Source: Natrialba swarupiae (GTDB taxonomy: Archaea > Halobacteriota > Halobacteria > Halobacteriales > Natrialbaceae). From it: DNA of 64,000 bases. The stretch covers positions 1-64,000 of the forward strand of contig NZ_VTAW01000009.1 in assembly GCF_008245225.1 (NCBI RefSeq). Direction: 5' to 3'. Below, in pieces: positions 54,871 through 63,511 of this stretch; position 1 is the stretch's first letter; every line of letters starts with the position of its first letter. Both the position numbers and the translations under genes were made by a program. The notes under the pieces were generated by a model, which made no database searches, was not told where the DNA came from, and saw only the letters and a program-made list of their open reading frames with translations.

Positions 54871-55049
54871 TCGCCCGATCGTGCTACAAATTGGCAAAGA
54901 TAGTTCCTGACGGGTTCGAGACAGTATCGGCTGAAACGATCGACGGACCGAATCCGTTCGCTCAGGTGGTGTCGAGCCGAGACCGGTGTACGAGTCCACA
55001 GTGGGACTCGAGTCAAGCGACAACGGCGCGGAAAAAGACGAAGCGTCGA

Positions 55050-57362
55050 TCAGTCGGCCGGCTGGACCGTCTGCTCCTCACCGAACGGCTCGTACTCCTC
55101 GCCGCCGCCCTGGTAGAACTTCTGGAAGAATTCCACGTACTCGAGACGTAGCATCTGGATCCCTGCTGCGGTGATGCCGAGCAGGAGGACCAGGATGTGC
55201 CCGAGGACGAAGACGACGATGGCGGCGATGATCGCGATCGCCGAGACCAGGATACCGTCGCCGGCGTGGACGAGACCGACGAATTCGGGCGAGAGCTCTC
55301 CGTACTCGTACCCCGAGATCTCGGTAATGTGCAGTCCGGGGTAGTTGAAGTACGTGTAGCCTGCCTCCGTCTCGTAGGCGCCGAAGACCAGCAGATTGAC
55401 CGCGAACGCCATCCCACCCTTTGCGAGCAGGACCGCGACCATCCGCAGGTACGAGAGGACGTGGCCGAACGCCCACGCCGGAATCTCGAAGACGCCGGCG
55501 ATCCCCTCGCCGACGCCGACCATCACGCTGCCGACGAGGAACATCGCGATGCCGAGAATGCCGACGATCTCCGGAAGGCCGGCAAAGCCGAGGAACTCGT
55601 AGAGAACGGCATCAGGGCCGGTTCCAACGAGGAACTCGGGTTTCGTCTCGCTGAACGCGAGGTCAGCGGGCAACGCGGCGATACCGTGTTCGATGCTCCC
55701 GGCGTCGCCGTGAGAGAAGATCCAGATGAACAGCCCGTTCATCGCGAGGATCCACGACAGTCGCTCGTAGACGGCCGCCTTCAGCCCGTGGCTGAGGTCG
55801 TTGACGAAGCCCAAGATGAGGCCGATGTTGAGGTGGATGATCCCGAACAGGATGCTCAGGATGATCCACAGCAACGCCCACTCCGAGAGCTGGAGGCCCT
55901 TCGAGAGCGAGCCGGCAAGCGGCAGGAAGCCGAGTCCCACGTCCGCCATGTGGATGCCGAAGATGTCGTCGTACAGGTAGCCGAAGACGACGGTGAACGC
56001 ACCGGCCCAGATGCCGATCGTTCCGAGCGCCTTGCCGGCGTCGGAGTCGAAGTACTTCCAGCAGCCATAGCCCATCAGCATGTAGAGGATCCCGTAGCCG
56101 ATGTCCCCGATCATGAACCCGAACGCGAACGGGTAGGTCAGAAACACCAGCAACGTGGGATCGAGTTCGCTGTACTTGGGCTGGCTCACCATCTTCACCA
56201 GCAGTTCGAACGGCTTCGCCGGCGTCAGGTTGTCGAGGATAACCGGCGGATCCTCGTCCATCGTGACGGCACCGCTCGAGCCGGCGGCGCCGGCCGCCCC
56301 GGTCGTCCCGCCGTCAGTCGCGGCCTTCTGACGCGCCGGCTGTGACGCTTCGGCGTCGTCTGCGTCATCGTTGCCACCGTCGCCGTCACCGCCGCTGCCC
56401 GTGTGGGCCTCGGCGCCGTGTTCGTGTTCCTCGTACTCCGCGACCTCGAGCTGTTCGATCTCGACGCTATCGCCGACGGCGTCGGTGACGGCGTCGACGA
56501 ATCGGTCGTACTCGGAGGCGGGAATCCAGCCCTCGGCGATGAAGGCGTTGTCCGTCGTCGCGAACTGCAACGGTGCCTCCGCGCGCTGGACCTCGATGCT
56601 CAGCTCCTCCTCGAGGCGCACGAGGAAGCCGCCGTCGTCGAGTTCGATCTCCTCGAGGTCGGCGTCGATCCGGTCGAGTTCGTCCTCGAGGTCGCGTTTC
56701 TCGTCGGTGAGTTCGCGGACGTACTCCTCGGGACTCTGTTCGGTCTCCGGGACCGGGTGGCGGGTGAACTCGATTCCGACGAGCGCATCGTCGACGAGTC
56801 CGTCGGTCGACTCACCCTCCGCAGGTGCGGCGACGATCGCGACGACGTCGCCGCCGGTCAGGATCTCGTACGCGCGGATCTCGTCGGCCGCCTCGAGGGC
56901 CGATTCGACCTCGGCGTAGGAACCCTCACCGACGAGGACGTCGACGCTGTCGTACCCCGAGAGCAGATCGGGATCGATCCCGAGTTCGGCGAAGGGGTCG
57001 ACGCGATCGATCTTCTCCTCGACCAGACGTAGCTCCTCGCGGGCCTCGGAGTGTTGGTCGTCGAGTTCGTTTACCCGCGTCCGGATCTCCTCGAGTCGCT
57101 GCTCCCAGTTGTCGTCGACCGTTCCGGCGGCCGTCTCCTCACCGGAGATATCGAGCGTGCTCTCGAGGGCGCGGACGGTCACCAGCTTCTCGGAGGCGTC
57201 GTCGGCCCCCTCGATCGGGTTACCGTTGTCGAACCCCTCCCAGGAGCCGTCGTAATCCGAGAGATGAACCAGGTTCAACTCGTGGATCGTCTCGATGACC
57301 GTGGGCATGACGCCCTTCGAACCGGCCATCGAGACCTTGCTCATCTGCTCAGGTCTGAGCAT
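55050..57362 (-). CDS. atpI: A/V-type ATP synthase subunit I
   Basis: 770 residues. The N-terminal half is a cytosolic arm with coiled coils (about 85-115, 210-245) and a haloarchaeal insertion rich in Gly/Asp/Ala (about 325-365); the C-terminal half has about eight transmembrane helices with FAFGFMIGDIGYGILYMLMGYG, IAGVFEIPAWAFGHVLSYLRMVAVLLAKGGMA (the essential Arg of the ion half-channel) and LEYVEFFQKFYQGGG at the end. Stator of the membrane motor. Overlaps atpH by 14 bp. Confidence 0.95.
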   Translation of the reverse strand: MLRPEQMSKVSMAGSKGVMPTVIETIHELNLVHLSDYDGSWEGFDNGNPIEGADDASEKLVTVRALESTLDISGEETAAGTVDDNWEQRLEEIRTRVNELDDQHSEAREELRLVEEKIDRVDPFAELGIDPDLLSGYDSVDVLVGEGSYAEVESALEAADEIRAYEILTGGDVVAIVAAPAEGESTDGLVDDALVGIEFTRHPVPETEQSPEEYVRELTDEKRDLEDELDRIDADLEEIELDDGGFLVRLEEELSIEVQRAEAPLQFATTDNAFIAEGWIPASEYDRFVDAVTDAVGDSVEIEQLEVAEYEEHEHGAEAHTGSGGDGDGGNDDADDAEASQPARQKAATDGGTTGAAGAAGSSGAVTMDEDPPVILDNLTPAKPFELLVKMVSQPKYSELDPTLLVFLTYPFAFGFMIGDIGYGILYMLMGYGCWKYFDSDAGKALGTIGIWAGAFTVVFGYLYDDIFGIHMADVGLGFLPLAGSLSKGLQLSEWALLWIILSILFGIIHLNIGLILGFVNDLSHGLKAAVYERLSWILAMNGLFIWIFSHGDAGSIEHGIAALPADLAFSETKPEFLVGTGPDAVLYEFLGFAGLPEIVGILGIAMFLVGSVMVGVGEGIAGVFEIPAWAFGHVLSYLRMVAVLLAKGGMAFAVNLLVFGAYETEAGYTYFNYPGLHITEISGYEYGELSPEFVGLVHAGDGILVSAIAIIAAIVVFVLGHILVLLLGITAAGIQMLRLEYVEFFQKFYQGGGEEYEPFGEEQTVQPAD

Positions 57363-57681
57363 GAACGTCCTCCTGGAACAGGTCGACGACGTGGTCGGTT
57401 ACTTCCTCGACCCGTTTTTCGGCGCGCTCGGCGAGCGCCGCACGCTCCTGTTCGCCCTCTTCGAGGACGCGCTCACACTCCTCATCGATCTCGTCGCGGG
57501 CCTCCTCGAGGCGTCGCTCTTTGAGATCGCGCGCTTCCTCTTCCGCGTCCGTGCGAATCTCCTCGGCACGTTTCCGGGCCTCGGCTATTCGCTCGTCGCG
57601 GTCATCTTCTGCCTCTGCGACGATGTCGTCGGCATCGTGCTCCGCCGACTGAATTCGTTCGAGAACCTCTGGCCTCGGCAT
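57349..57681 (-). CDS. atpH: A/V-type ATP synthase subunit H
   Basis: 110 residues, almost all a charged coiled coil (AEHDADDIVAEAEDDRDERIAEARKRAEEIRTDAEEEARDL). First gene of the operon; AtpH with AtpE forms the peripheral stalk. The upstream 57682-57835 gap is shared with the divergent methyltransferase and probably holds the operon promoter. Confidence 0.9.
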   Translation of the reverse strand: MPRPEVLERIQSAEHDADDIVAEAEDDRDERIAEARKRAEEIRTDAEEEARDLKERRLEEARDEIDEECERVLEEGEQERAALAERAEKRVEEVTDHVVDLFQEDVHAQT

Positions 57682-57835
57682 ACTCTAAGCAAACGAACGT
57701 TTGCGACAGCGCGTATATGGTAGTTGCGAAAGTCCGCCACGACACAGACGCTTTGCGAACGCAGTAGTCCCGGATTAGCACGGATCGTCGAACAGAACAG
57801 TAGACATATCCCGGTCGGCGCGAAACGTGCGTTCA

Positions 57836-58459
57836 ATGGGAGTTCTGGAACACAAGGCCCGTGCCCGGCTGTTCTACAAGTATCTCTCCAGGGTCTACGA
57901 TCGAGTCAACCCGTTTATTTGGACCGAAGAGATGCGAACGGACGCGCTCGGCCTGCTCGACCTCGAGCCGGAGATGACCGTCCTCGACGTCGGCTGTGGC
58001 ACCGGATTCGCCACGGATGGGCTACTCGAACACGTCGACGAGGTGTACGCACTCGACCAGAGCGAACACCAACTCGAGCAAGCCTACGCGAAGTTCGGCA
58101 AGCGAGCGCCGCCGGTGACCTTCCACCGTGGTGACGCCGAACGACTGCCGTTCGCGACCGACACGTTCGACGTCGTCTGGTCCTCCGGTTCGATCGAGTA
58201 CTGGCCGAACCCGATTCTCGCCTTGCGGGAGTTTCGCCGCGTGTTGAAACCCGGCGGCCAGGTACTCGTCGTCGGCCCCAACTATCCCGACAGCTTCCTC
58301 GCCCGCAAACTCGCGGACTCGATAATGCTCTTTTACGACGAGTACGAGGCCGATCGGATGTTCAAACGCGCCGGCTTCGAGGAGGTCAAACACGCCTTTC
58401 TGGGCCCCGCCTACGATCCGGACGTTGCGATCACGACGATCGGCCGCGCGCCGGAGTGA
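57836..58459 (+). CDS. SAM-dependent methyltransferase (UbiE/MenG-like)
   Basis: 207 residues from ATG at 57836 (MGVLEHKARARLFYKYLSRVYDRVNPFIWTEEMR). Motif I VLDVGCGTGFATDG binds SAM; motif II SSGSIEYWPNP and motif III VLKPGGQVLVVGPNY follow. The start resembles methyltransferases of menaquinone or phytylquinol biosynthesis. Probably methylates a respiratory quinone, which fits the ATP synthase neighbourhood. Confidence 0.82.
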   Translation: MGVLEHKARARLFYKYLSRVYDRVNPFIWTEEMRTDALGLLDLEPEMTVLDVGCGTGFATDGLLEHVDEVYALDQSEHQLEQAYAKFGKRAPPVTFHRGDAERLPFATDTFDVVWSSGSIEYWPNPILALREFRRVLKPGGQVLVVGPNYPDSFLARKLADSIMLFYDEYEADRMFKRAGFEEVKHAFLGPAYDPDVAITTIGRAPE

Positions 58460-58571
58460 CCTCGGGCGCGTGACGGTCCCGATCGAACGACCACCGTCTC
58501 GAGGCGTTCGGCGACCATCCCCGTCCGTCAGACTGTGATCGTCTCGAATCGTCAGGCGAGGTCGTCCAAAC

Positions 58572-59114
58572 TCAGGTCGCAATCGTCTCGAGGGTCGCAA
58601 TCGTCCGGTCGTCGACCGCGAGTCGGACCGTCACCGTGTCGCCCGCAGTCGGCACTGGGTCGTTCGTCTCGGCGACGAAAACGCTCGCCCGCTCGCCGCT
58701 TCGCCACTCCGGATCGGCCTGCTCGTTGAACGGCCCCGTCGGCGTCCCGTTGAATCCGCTCGCGCCTGCGACCGGAACGGGCGGCTGTTCGGCTAGCCCC
58801 TCGCCGTCGACCGCGACGACGACCGAGAGCTCCCGAACGTCGATCGGATCGCCCGCCACGTGGTCGATCGCGATTTCGACGTCTTCGGCGTCCGTGTCGA
58901 CCGAGAGATCGAACGCGGCGTTCGGCCCCGTCGACTCGAGCGACCACGTGGCCACGCCAACTGCGACGACACCGGCCAGACAGACGGTAATCGCGAGCAA
59001 CGCGACGACGCCGACGAGTGGACTGAGAGCGCGCCCGCTCTCGCGGCTCCGACTGCCGCCGAACAACGACGACCCGTCGGTCGGCGTCACCGATCCTCGG
59101 TCGGTCCCAGTCAC
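58572..59114 (-). CDS. type IV pilin-like secreted protein
   Basis: 180 residues. An N-terminal hydrophilic leader ends with GRALSPLVGVVALLAITVCLAG, the haloarchaeal pilin motif with a prepilin peptidase (PibD) cleavage site before ALSPLVG and a hydrophobic assembly helix. The head domain is beta-rich and acidic (AIDHVAGDPIDVRELSVVV). Likely a minor pilin. No other pil genes are adjacent. Confidence 0.8.
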   Translation of the reverse strand: MTGTDRGSVTPTDGSSLFGGSRSRESGRALSPLVGVVALLAITVCLAGVVAVGVATWSLESTGPNAAFDLSVDTDAEDVEIAIDHVAGDPIDVRELSVVVAVDGEGLAEQPPVPVAGASGFNGTPTGPFNEQADPEWRSGERASVFVAETNDPVPTAGDTVTVRLAVDDRTIATLETIAT

Positions 59115-59236
59115 GCACCTCCCTGGCCGCGCCTTCCAATATAAACGCCCGGCTTCTCGCCCCCGCGTTACGTCTGTCGCTGTCCTTTTCGGAAACGAGT
59201 AATAAGCGAGACGGGAGCCGCGGCGTCTGTCGTCCG

Positions 59237-60478
59237 TCAGTACTGCCAGTTGCCGTCGACCGTCGCTTCGACGGTTCCCGAGTCGGTCTCCGCGATCAGT
59301 TCGTAGTTGTCGTCCGGCGGGAGAATCCAGCGGCTCCCGTCCACGCCGGTCTGTCCGACCTCGTGGTCGTCGATCGAGATCGTCGCCGGGACCGGATCGC
59401 CCGTCGACTCGTCCGTGACGACGACTTCGGCCGGCCCGTTCGCCGGCGTCTCGTTGAGCGTCATCTCGAGTCCGTCGTTGGTCCAGCTCTGAGAGGAATC
59501 GACCGGCAACGAGCTGACCGATAGCTCCTGAAGTTCACGGTGGACTTCGCCGGAGCCGCCGTCGAGGTAGATCTCGAGGTGGTGGTCGTCGAGGACGAGG
59601 CGGACGAGGTGGGGACCTGACCCGAGCGGATAACTCGGACTGCCGCTATCACTTGCCCACGGATACAGTTCCTGACCGCGCTCGAAGGCGGGGTTCGTCT
59701 GGTCTTCGATCTCCGCGAACTGATCCGACGAGTGCGGTTCGCGATTGTCGAACCGTGTCGTCTCGGAAACGTAGGTCGATCCGTCGAGGATCGAGACTCG
59801 ATATCCGTGCTGGGACGTTTGCAGGCGAATGTCGTACTCGGTGTTCGGATCCACTCGCTCGCTCGCCAGAGCGAGATTCGTCCGTATCGGCGTCCTGTGG
59901 AATCCGAGCGTCGCCTCGGTTGCATCCCGTTGCTGGTTCGACAACGAGTACCCCGGTACCATATCCGCGTGCTGATTCAGGTCGTCGAGTGCGTTTTGCA
60001 ACGCGACTGCTTCGTTGTAGTTTCGCAACAACATCCGGACGGCTTCCCCGTCCGATCGCTCGCCGTTCGCGTGGCCGCGGATGATCTCCTCTTCGCGCTC
60101 CTCGAGTTCGAGTGCGCGCTCTTCGATTCTATCGTGTGCGTCCTCGATCATCGCCGCCTGCTCGTCCGGAGAGGCAGTATCGAACTCGCGTTCAGCGATC
60201 ACGTACTGTTCGTGGTCGATTCGCAACTCGTCGTCGCTGCTCGCGAGAACTGTGCCGAGATCGGTTCCGACGTGTGTGTAGCTGGTGCCAGCGTCGCCGA
60301 TCGGCAGGCGGTTTGTCGTTCCATCCACCTCGACCGGCGTTTGTTGTGGGGACTGGTCCTGTACGCTTCCCGACGACTCGAATTCCGCGAGACCGCTCGA
60401 ATCCGCGGCGACGAGCGTCATGGCGGGAAGCGAGCAGACGAGAAGCAACGCGAGGAGGGCGGCAGTCGCGCTGTTCAT
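59237..60478 (-). CDS. secreted haloarchaeal protein, coiled-coil and beta-domain
   Basis: 413 residues. Signal peptide LLALLLVCSLPAMTLVAADS, a Ser/Gln-rich linker, then a helical segment (about 90-165; ERALELEEREEEIIRGHANGERSDGEAVRMLLRNYNEAVALQNALDDL), a concanavalin-like beta region (VRLVLDDHHLEIYLDGGSGEVHRE) and a final beta-sandwich-like domain (AEVVVTDESTGDPVPATISIDDHEVG). No enzyme motif. It is divergent from the membrane helix-turn-helix gene, with which related families are often paired in haloarchaea. Confidence 0.65.
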   Translation of the reverse strand: MNSATAALLALLLVCSLPAMTLVAADSSGLAEFESSGSVQDQSPQQTPVEVDGTTNRLPIGDAGTSYTHVGTDLGTVLASSDDELRIDHEQYVIAEREFDTASPDEQAAMIEDAHDRIEERALELEEREEEIIRGHANGERSDGEAVRMLLRNYNEAVALQNALDDLNQHADMVPGYSLSNQQRDATEATLGFHRTPIRTNLALASERVDPNTEYDIRLQTSQHGYRVSILDGSTYVSETTRFDNREPHSSDQFAEIEDQTNPAFERGQELYPWASDSGSPSYPLGSGPHLVRLVLDDHHLEIYLDGGSGEVHRELQELSVSSLPVDSSQSWTNDGLEMTLNETPANGPAEVVVTDESTGDPVPATISIDDHEVGQTGVDGSRWILPPDDNYELIAETDSGTVEATVDGNWQY

Positions 60479-60635
60479 CGGGCCACGGTACGCGTTCCTG
60501 ATACAAAAGCGGGTCGCACTCGAGACGGGCGCTACCGAACGATTCTCGGACGGCGAGACCGGCTACGACGCGCAGTAACGCCGTATTTTTGTATGGAAAG
60601 TGTTTTTTCCCCCGGGAAACCACCCGTTGTTAGGT

Positions 60636-61883
60636 ATGCGGTTATCCACCGCTGTCACAGTCGCCCTCACAGCCCTCCTCGTCACCTCGATGCTCGGGAT
60701 GGCGGCCGTCTCGCCGTCGGCCGCACTCGAGTCCGAGCCCGACCCGGCGGTCGCTGTCGATCCAGCGACGGCGTCCGTCGCCGAACCAGGTGACCGCGTG
60801 AGCGTCCAGCACTCTCCCGCGTCGACCACCGCCGACGGGTCGCCGCTCTCACCCGCGGATCCCTACCAGGTGATCCGGATCAACCTCACCGACGACGGCG
60901 ACGCCCGCTGGTCGATCGAAACGCGGTTTCTCATCACCGACGACGAAGACGAAACCGTCTTCGAGGAGTACGCCGCCGAGGTTGCCGCCGGCAACCGTGA
61001 CGTCGGCTACGAGAGTACACAGTTCGACGCCGTCGTCGCCGACGTCGCCGCCTCGAGCGGACGCGAGATGAGGATCGAAGACGACGGCTGGGATCAGCCA
61101 CGAATCGAAGAGCCCGAAGACGAGTACGACGACGATGTCCGCATCGGCGTCATCTCCTACTCGTTCACCTGGACGGAGTTCAGCCGGGTCGACGAAAATC
61201 GAATCTACTTCGATGATACGCTCCAGGCGGACAATGGCTCCTGGCTGGATCTCGGCGACGGCCAACGGCTCGTCATCGAGTCTCCGTCAGGCTACTTCCT
61301 CGAGACGCCCACCGACCTCGAGTGGGACGGGCCACACGAGTTCGAGGAAGGCGAACTCGACATCATCTTCGTCCAGGGCTCGGGCCCAGCTGGACTCTCG
61401 CTCGAGTACCTGCTGGCCGGTCTGATCATCGTACTCGTCGGCGGATTCGTCCTCTATCGCGTCTGGCAGTCCGCCGACGAGGAGCGGCTCCCGGACTGGC
61501 TTCCCGCCTCTGCTCCGTCGAGCGCGGAGAGCAGTTCGTCTGCATCCACACCGACGGACTCGGGCGGTGGACAGACGGTCCCGGACGACCGTGCGGACGG
61601 AGATCTCGCGGGCCCGTCGTCCACCAGTATCGAGTTCAACGAAGAGATCGACGACGACGTCGATCCGGAACTGTTGAGCGACGAGGAACGGGTCCTCAGG
61701 ATGCTCAAACAAAACGGCGGCCGAATGAAACAGGCGAACATCGTCAAAGAAACCGGCTGGTCGAACGCCAAGGTATCACAACTGCTCTCACAGATGGACG
61801 ACGACGAATCGATCGAGAAACTCCGAATCGGTCGCGAGAATCTCATCACTCTGCCGGAAGTCGATCCGACGGAGATCGATTAG
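60636..61883 (+). CDS. membrane-anchored protein with C-terminal winged helix
   Basis: 415 residues from ATG at 60636. Signal or membrane segment at the N-terminus, an extracellular domain (about 55-240) with VIRINLTDDGDARWSIETRFLITDD, a transmembrane helix LAGLIIVLVGGFVLYRVW (about 265-285), a Ser/Asp linker, and a cytoplasmic winged helix with DEERVLRMLKQNGGRMKQANIVKETGWSNAKVSQLLSQM. It looks like a one-component regulator that senses an outside signal and binds DNA from the membrane. Target is unknown; the divergent secreted protein gene is a candidate. Confidence 0.75.
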   Translation: MRLSTAVTVALTALLVTSMLGMAAVSPSAALESEPDPAVAVDPATASVAEPGDRVSVQHSPASTTADGSPLSPADPYQVIRINLTDDGDARWSIETRFLITDDEDETVFEEYAAEVAAGNRDVGYESTQFDAVVADVAASSGREMRIEDDGWDQPRIEEPEDEYDDDVRIGVISYSFTWTEFSRVDENRIYFDDTLQADNGSWLDLGDGQRLVIESPSGYFLETPTDLEWDGPHEFEEGELDIIFVQGSGPAGLSLEYLLAGLIIVLVGGFVLYRVWQSADEERLPDWLPASAPSSAESSSSASTPTDSGGGQTVPDDRADGDLAGPSSTSIEFNEEIDDDVDPELLSDEERVLRMLKQNGGRMKQANIVKETGWSNAKVSQLLSQMDDDESIEKLRIGRENLITLPEVDPTEID

Positions 61884-61944
61884 CTCTCCGTTCTGTCGGA
61901 AGGCGGTGTGTCGCCGCCGGAGCACACGACATCCGTTGACCTCC

Positions 61945-61966
61945 TCCTCCGCGTAAACGCGGAGGA
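61945..61966. repeat. right-end hairpin of the IS200/IS605 element
   Basis: Perfect 9-bp stem TCCTCCGCG / CGCGGAGGA with TAAA loop. TnpA of this family recognises such terminal hairpins on single-stranded DNA for strand transfer. It is the strongest palindrome in this area. Confidence 0.6.
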
Positions 61967-62047
61967 ATCCCACCATGGGATTTCAGGCCCAGCGTTGTGG
62001 CCTGTTGGTTTCAAGACGCATACGTTCCACACGTCTCTTGCTGGGTT

Positions 62048-62533
62048 TCAGCATCGGTGTGGCTGTCTTGCGGCCCGGTCAAAGAGGTCGTTCGAAAGGC
62101 GTGAGTTCTGGCAACGGTCGATGTAGTTCTCGACAGTTTCGGTGGAGACGTGCCCGGCTGTTCCGGCGTAGTAGCCGCGTGCCCACCGGATTTTCTCGCC
62201 GTCGTGGTCGGCATGGCGGTGGTTGTACTTCCGCGAGGAAATGCCCTTGAACCAGTTGGTAAGCAGTGCCGGACTGTGCTTGGGCGGGCTACTGACGAAC
62301 AGGTGAACGTGGTCGGGCTGAACAGTCAGGTTTTGAATTTCTAACCCCTTCTCGTCGGCAATTTCGTGGAGGATGGATTCCACACGGTCGGCAACCTCTC
62401 CCGTCAGTACCGCGTTGCGGTATTGAGCGGACCCTTGGTCCGCGATATCCGCAGAACCGTCGGTTCTGCGAGACTTCGGGAGCCACACGAGGTGGTAATT
62501 GAGGTTGTAGGTTGCGTGCCGTGTGGTCTTCAT
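62048..62533 (-). CDS. tnpA: IS200/IS605-family Y1 transposase TnpA
   Basis: 161 residues. LNYHLVWLPK start, HUH motif DHVHLFVS (His75, His77), NWFKGISSRKYNHR and GTAGHVSTETVENYID with the likely catalytic Tyr137. So the HUH single-strand transposase is probably intact. About 17 residues (roughly 23-38) between SRR and NAVLTGEV look extra compared with the compact family; they are encoded by two perfect hairpins (62427-62443 and 62451-62469). The C-terminal extension after residue 140 is also atypical. Confidence 0.85.
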   Translation of the reverse strand: MKTTRHATYNLNYHLVWLPKSRRTDGSADIADQGSAQYRNAVLTGEVADRVESILHEIADEKGLEIQNLTVQPDHVHLFVSSPPKHSPALLTNWFKGISSRKYNHRHADHDGEKIRWARGYYAGTAGHVSTETVENYIDRCQNSRLSNDLFDRAARQPHRC

Positions 62534-62724
62534 CCGTGCTACATACTATGATCATGTAATGGCAAATATATTGCGAAATCGGTGGGAAATCCAGCCCTGC
62601 AATAGAACTGTGGATTATCACACTATCTGTCTGCTCGACCCCCGCCTGTTCGTTTCTCGGTTCCGACAGAGCGTCGGAACAATCGTCACTCACGGGAAGG
62701 CGGGGGTATGCGCTCGTATCTCTA

Positions 62725-63201
62725 TCACGTGAACGTCGCGAGGACGACACTCCCGACGACGAGAACCAGATACAGACCGAGAACTGTCCGCGAGGACGGA
62801 TAGACATCGAAGCGCCTCTCGAGTCGTCGACGGATTGCTGGAATCGCCACGATGCCAGCCGCGGTCCACGAAACTCCGATAATCCACCCACCGAGGAGCA
62901 ACGTCCCGTAGTGGAAGCCACCGAGTACCAGCAACGACGACCCCCCGAGAAACGTGAGCGTGCCCACGACATATGCGAGCACGCCCAGCCCCGTGATCCC
63001 GCGGTTGGCATCGCGGACGATCTGCCACGACTCTCGCTCGTCGATCTCCTGGCTGTCCGCGACGTCCTCGACCGCCGACAAACGCATCGAGCCACAGTCG
63101 TTACACGGTGGATTGTTCCGGTTGTGGACCCGACCGCAGTCCTCGCAGACGAACGAAACGCTCGTCGCGCTCTCGACTTCCACTTCCTCAGCGAGACTCA
63201 C
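62725..63201 (-). CDS. zinc-ribbon membrane protein, function unknown
   Basis: 158 residues. N-terminal CEDCGRVH...PPCNDCGSMRL (Cys19, 22, 34, 37 approx.) is a zinc ribbon; it is followed by three transmembrane helices (about 72-92, 92-118, 138-157). Such proteins are common in haloarchaea without known function. Next to the IS element. Confidence 0.7.
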   Translation of the reverse strand: MSLAEEVEVESATSVSFVCEDCGRVHNRNNPPCNDCGSMRLSAVEDVADSQEIDERESWQIVRDANRGITGLGVLAYVVGTLTFLGGSSLLVLGGFHYGTLLLGGWIIGVSWTAAGIVAIPAIRRRLERRFDVYPSSRTVLGLYLVLVVGSVVLATFT

Positions 63202-63511
63202 ACAGACCTCCTGACCGGTTTCGTATCAGACATCCATACGCACCCACTGGCATTAATGTTTCAACAGAAGGTAATAATTTATCGGTTCTATCAAACGATA
63301 GATCACTCGTCGATCGACTCTGCTGACTCGAGACAGAACGACAAAACACCCCTCACTCGCTTCGCTCGCTCGCGGTCGAACCACTAGGCCAACGGCGTCC
63401 GCTCGACCACTTGCCACGTGCACCTTTTTCTGCACCGGTTCGTTCCCGCCGGTCACTCACCCCTCGCGCAAAAATCTGCACCAAAAAGGCCGCTCGCTTC
63501 GCTCGCGGCAC
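63202..63511. other. intergenic with duplicated gene end
   Basis: About 310 bp without an intact gene. It holds an A/T-rich stretch (GTAATAATTTATCGG at 63268-63285) possibly the promoter of the zinc-ribbon gene, and from 63340 on the repeat structure described under the radical SAM duplication, including two sets of TCGCTTCGCTCGC and inverted CTGCACC/GGTGCAG-like segments. Confidence 0.6.
63388..63418 (-). pseudogene. duplicated 3' end of the radical-SAM-like gene
   Basis: On the minus strand it encodes QVVERTPLA followed by TAG; the gene itself ends QVVERTPLA followed by TAA. 22 bp (63394-63415 and 63522-63543) are identical and in the same orientation. No other coding remains in between. 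Each copy is followed, in sense direction, by a sequence containing GCGAGCGAAGCGAG. Confidence 0.85.

Larger units (their letters stand above)
61935..62560 (-). mobile_element. IS200/IS605-type element with tnpA only
   Basis: It contains a TnpA gene (62048-62533) and subterminal hairpins: a 9-bp stem TCCTCCGCG-TAAA-CGCGGAGGA at 61945-61966 downstream of the gene and a short TACAT...ATGTA stem at 62540-62558 upstream. No tnpB (RuvC-like) gene is present; the 80 bp between the gene end and the right-end hairpin is too short. IS200-type elements naturally lack tnpB, so either this is such an element or tnpB was lost. Exact termini are inferred. Confidence 0.65.

Noticed and set aside
55197-56345. 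382-codon open frame on the plus strand
   Set aside because: Antisense to atpI; Asp/Glu/Arg-rich without a fold.
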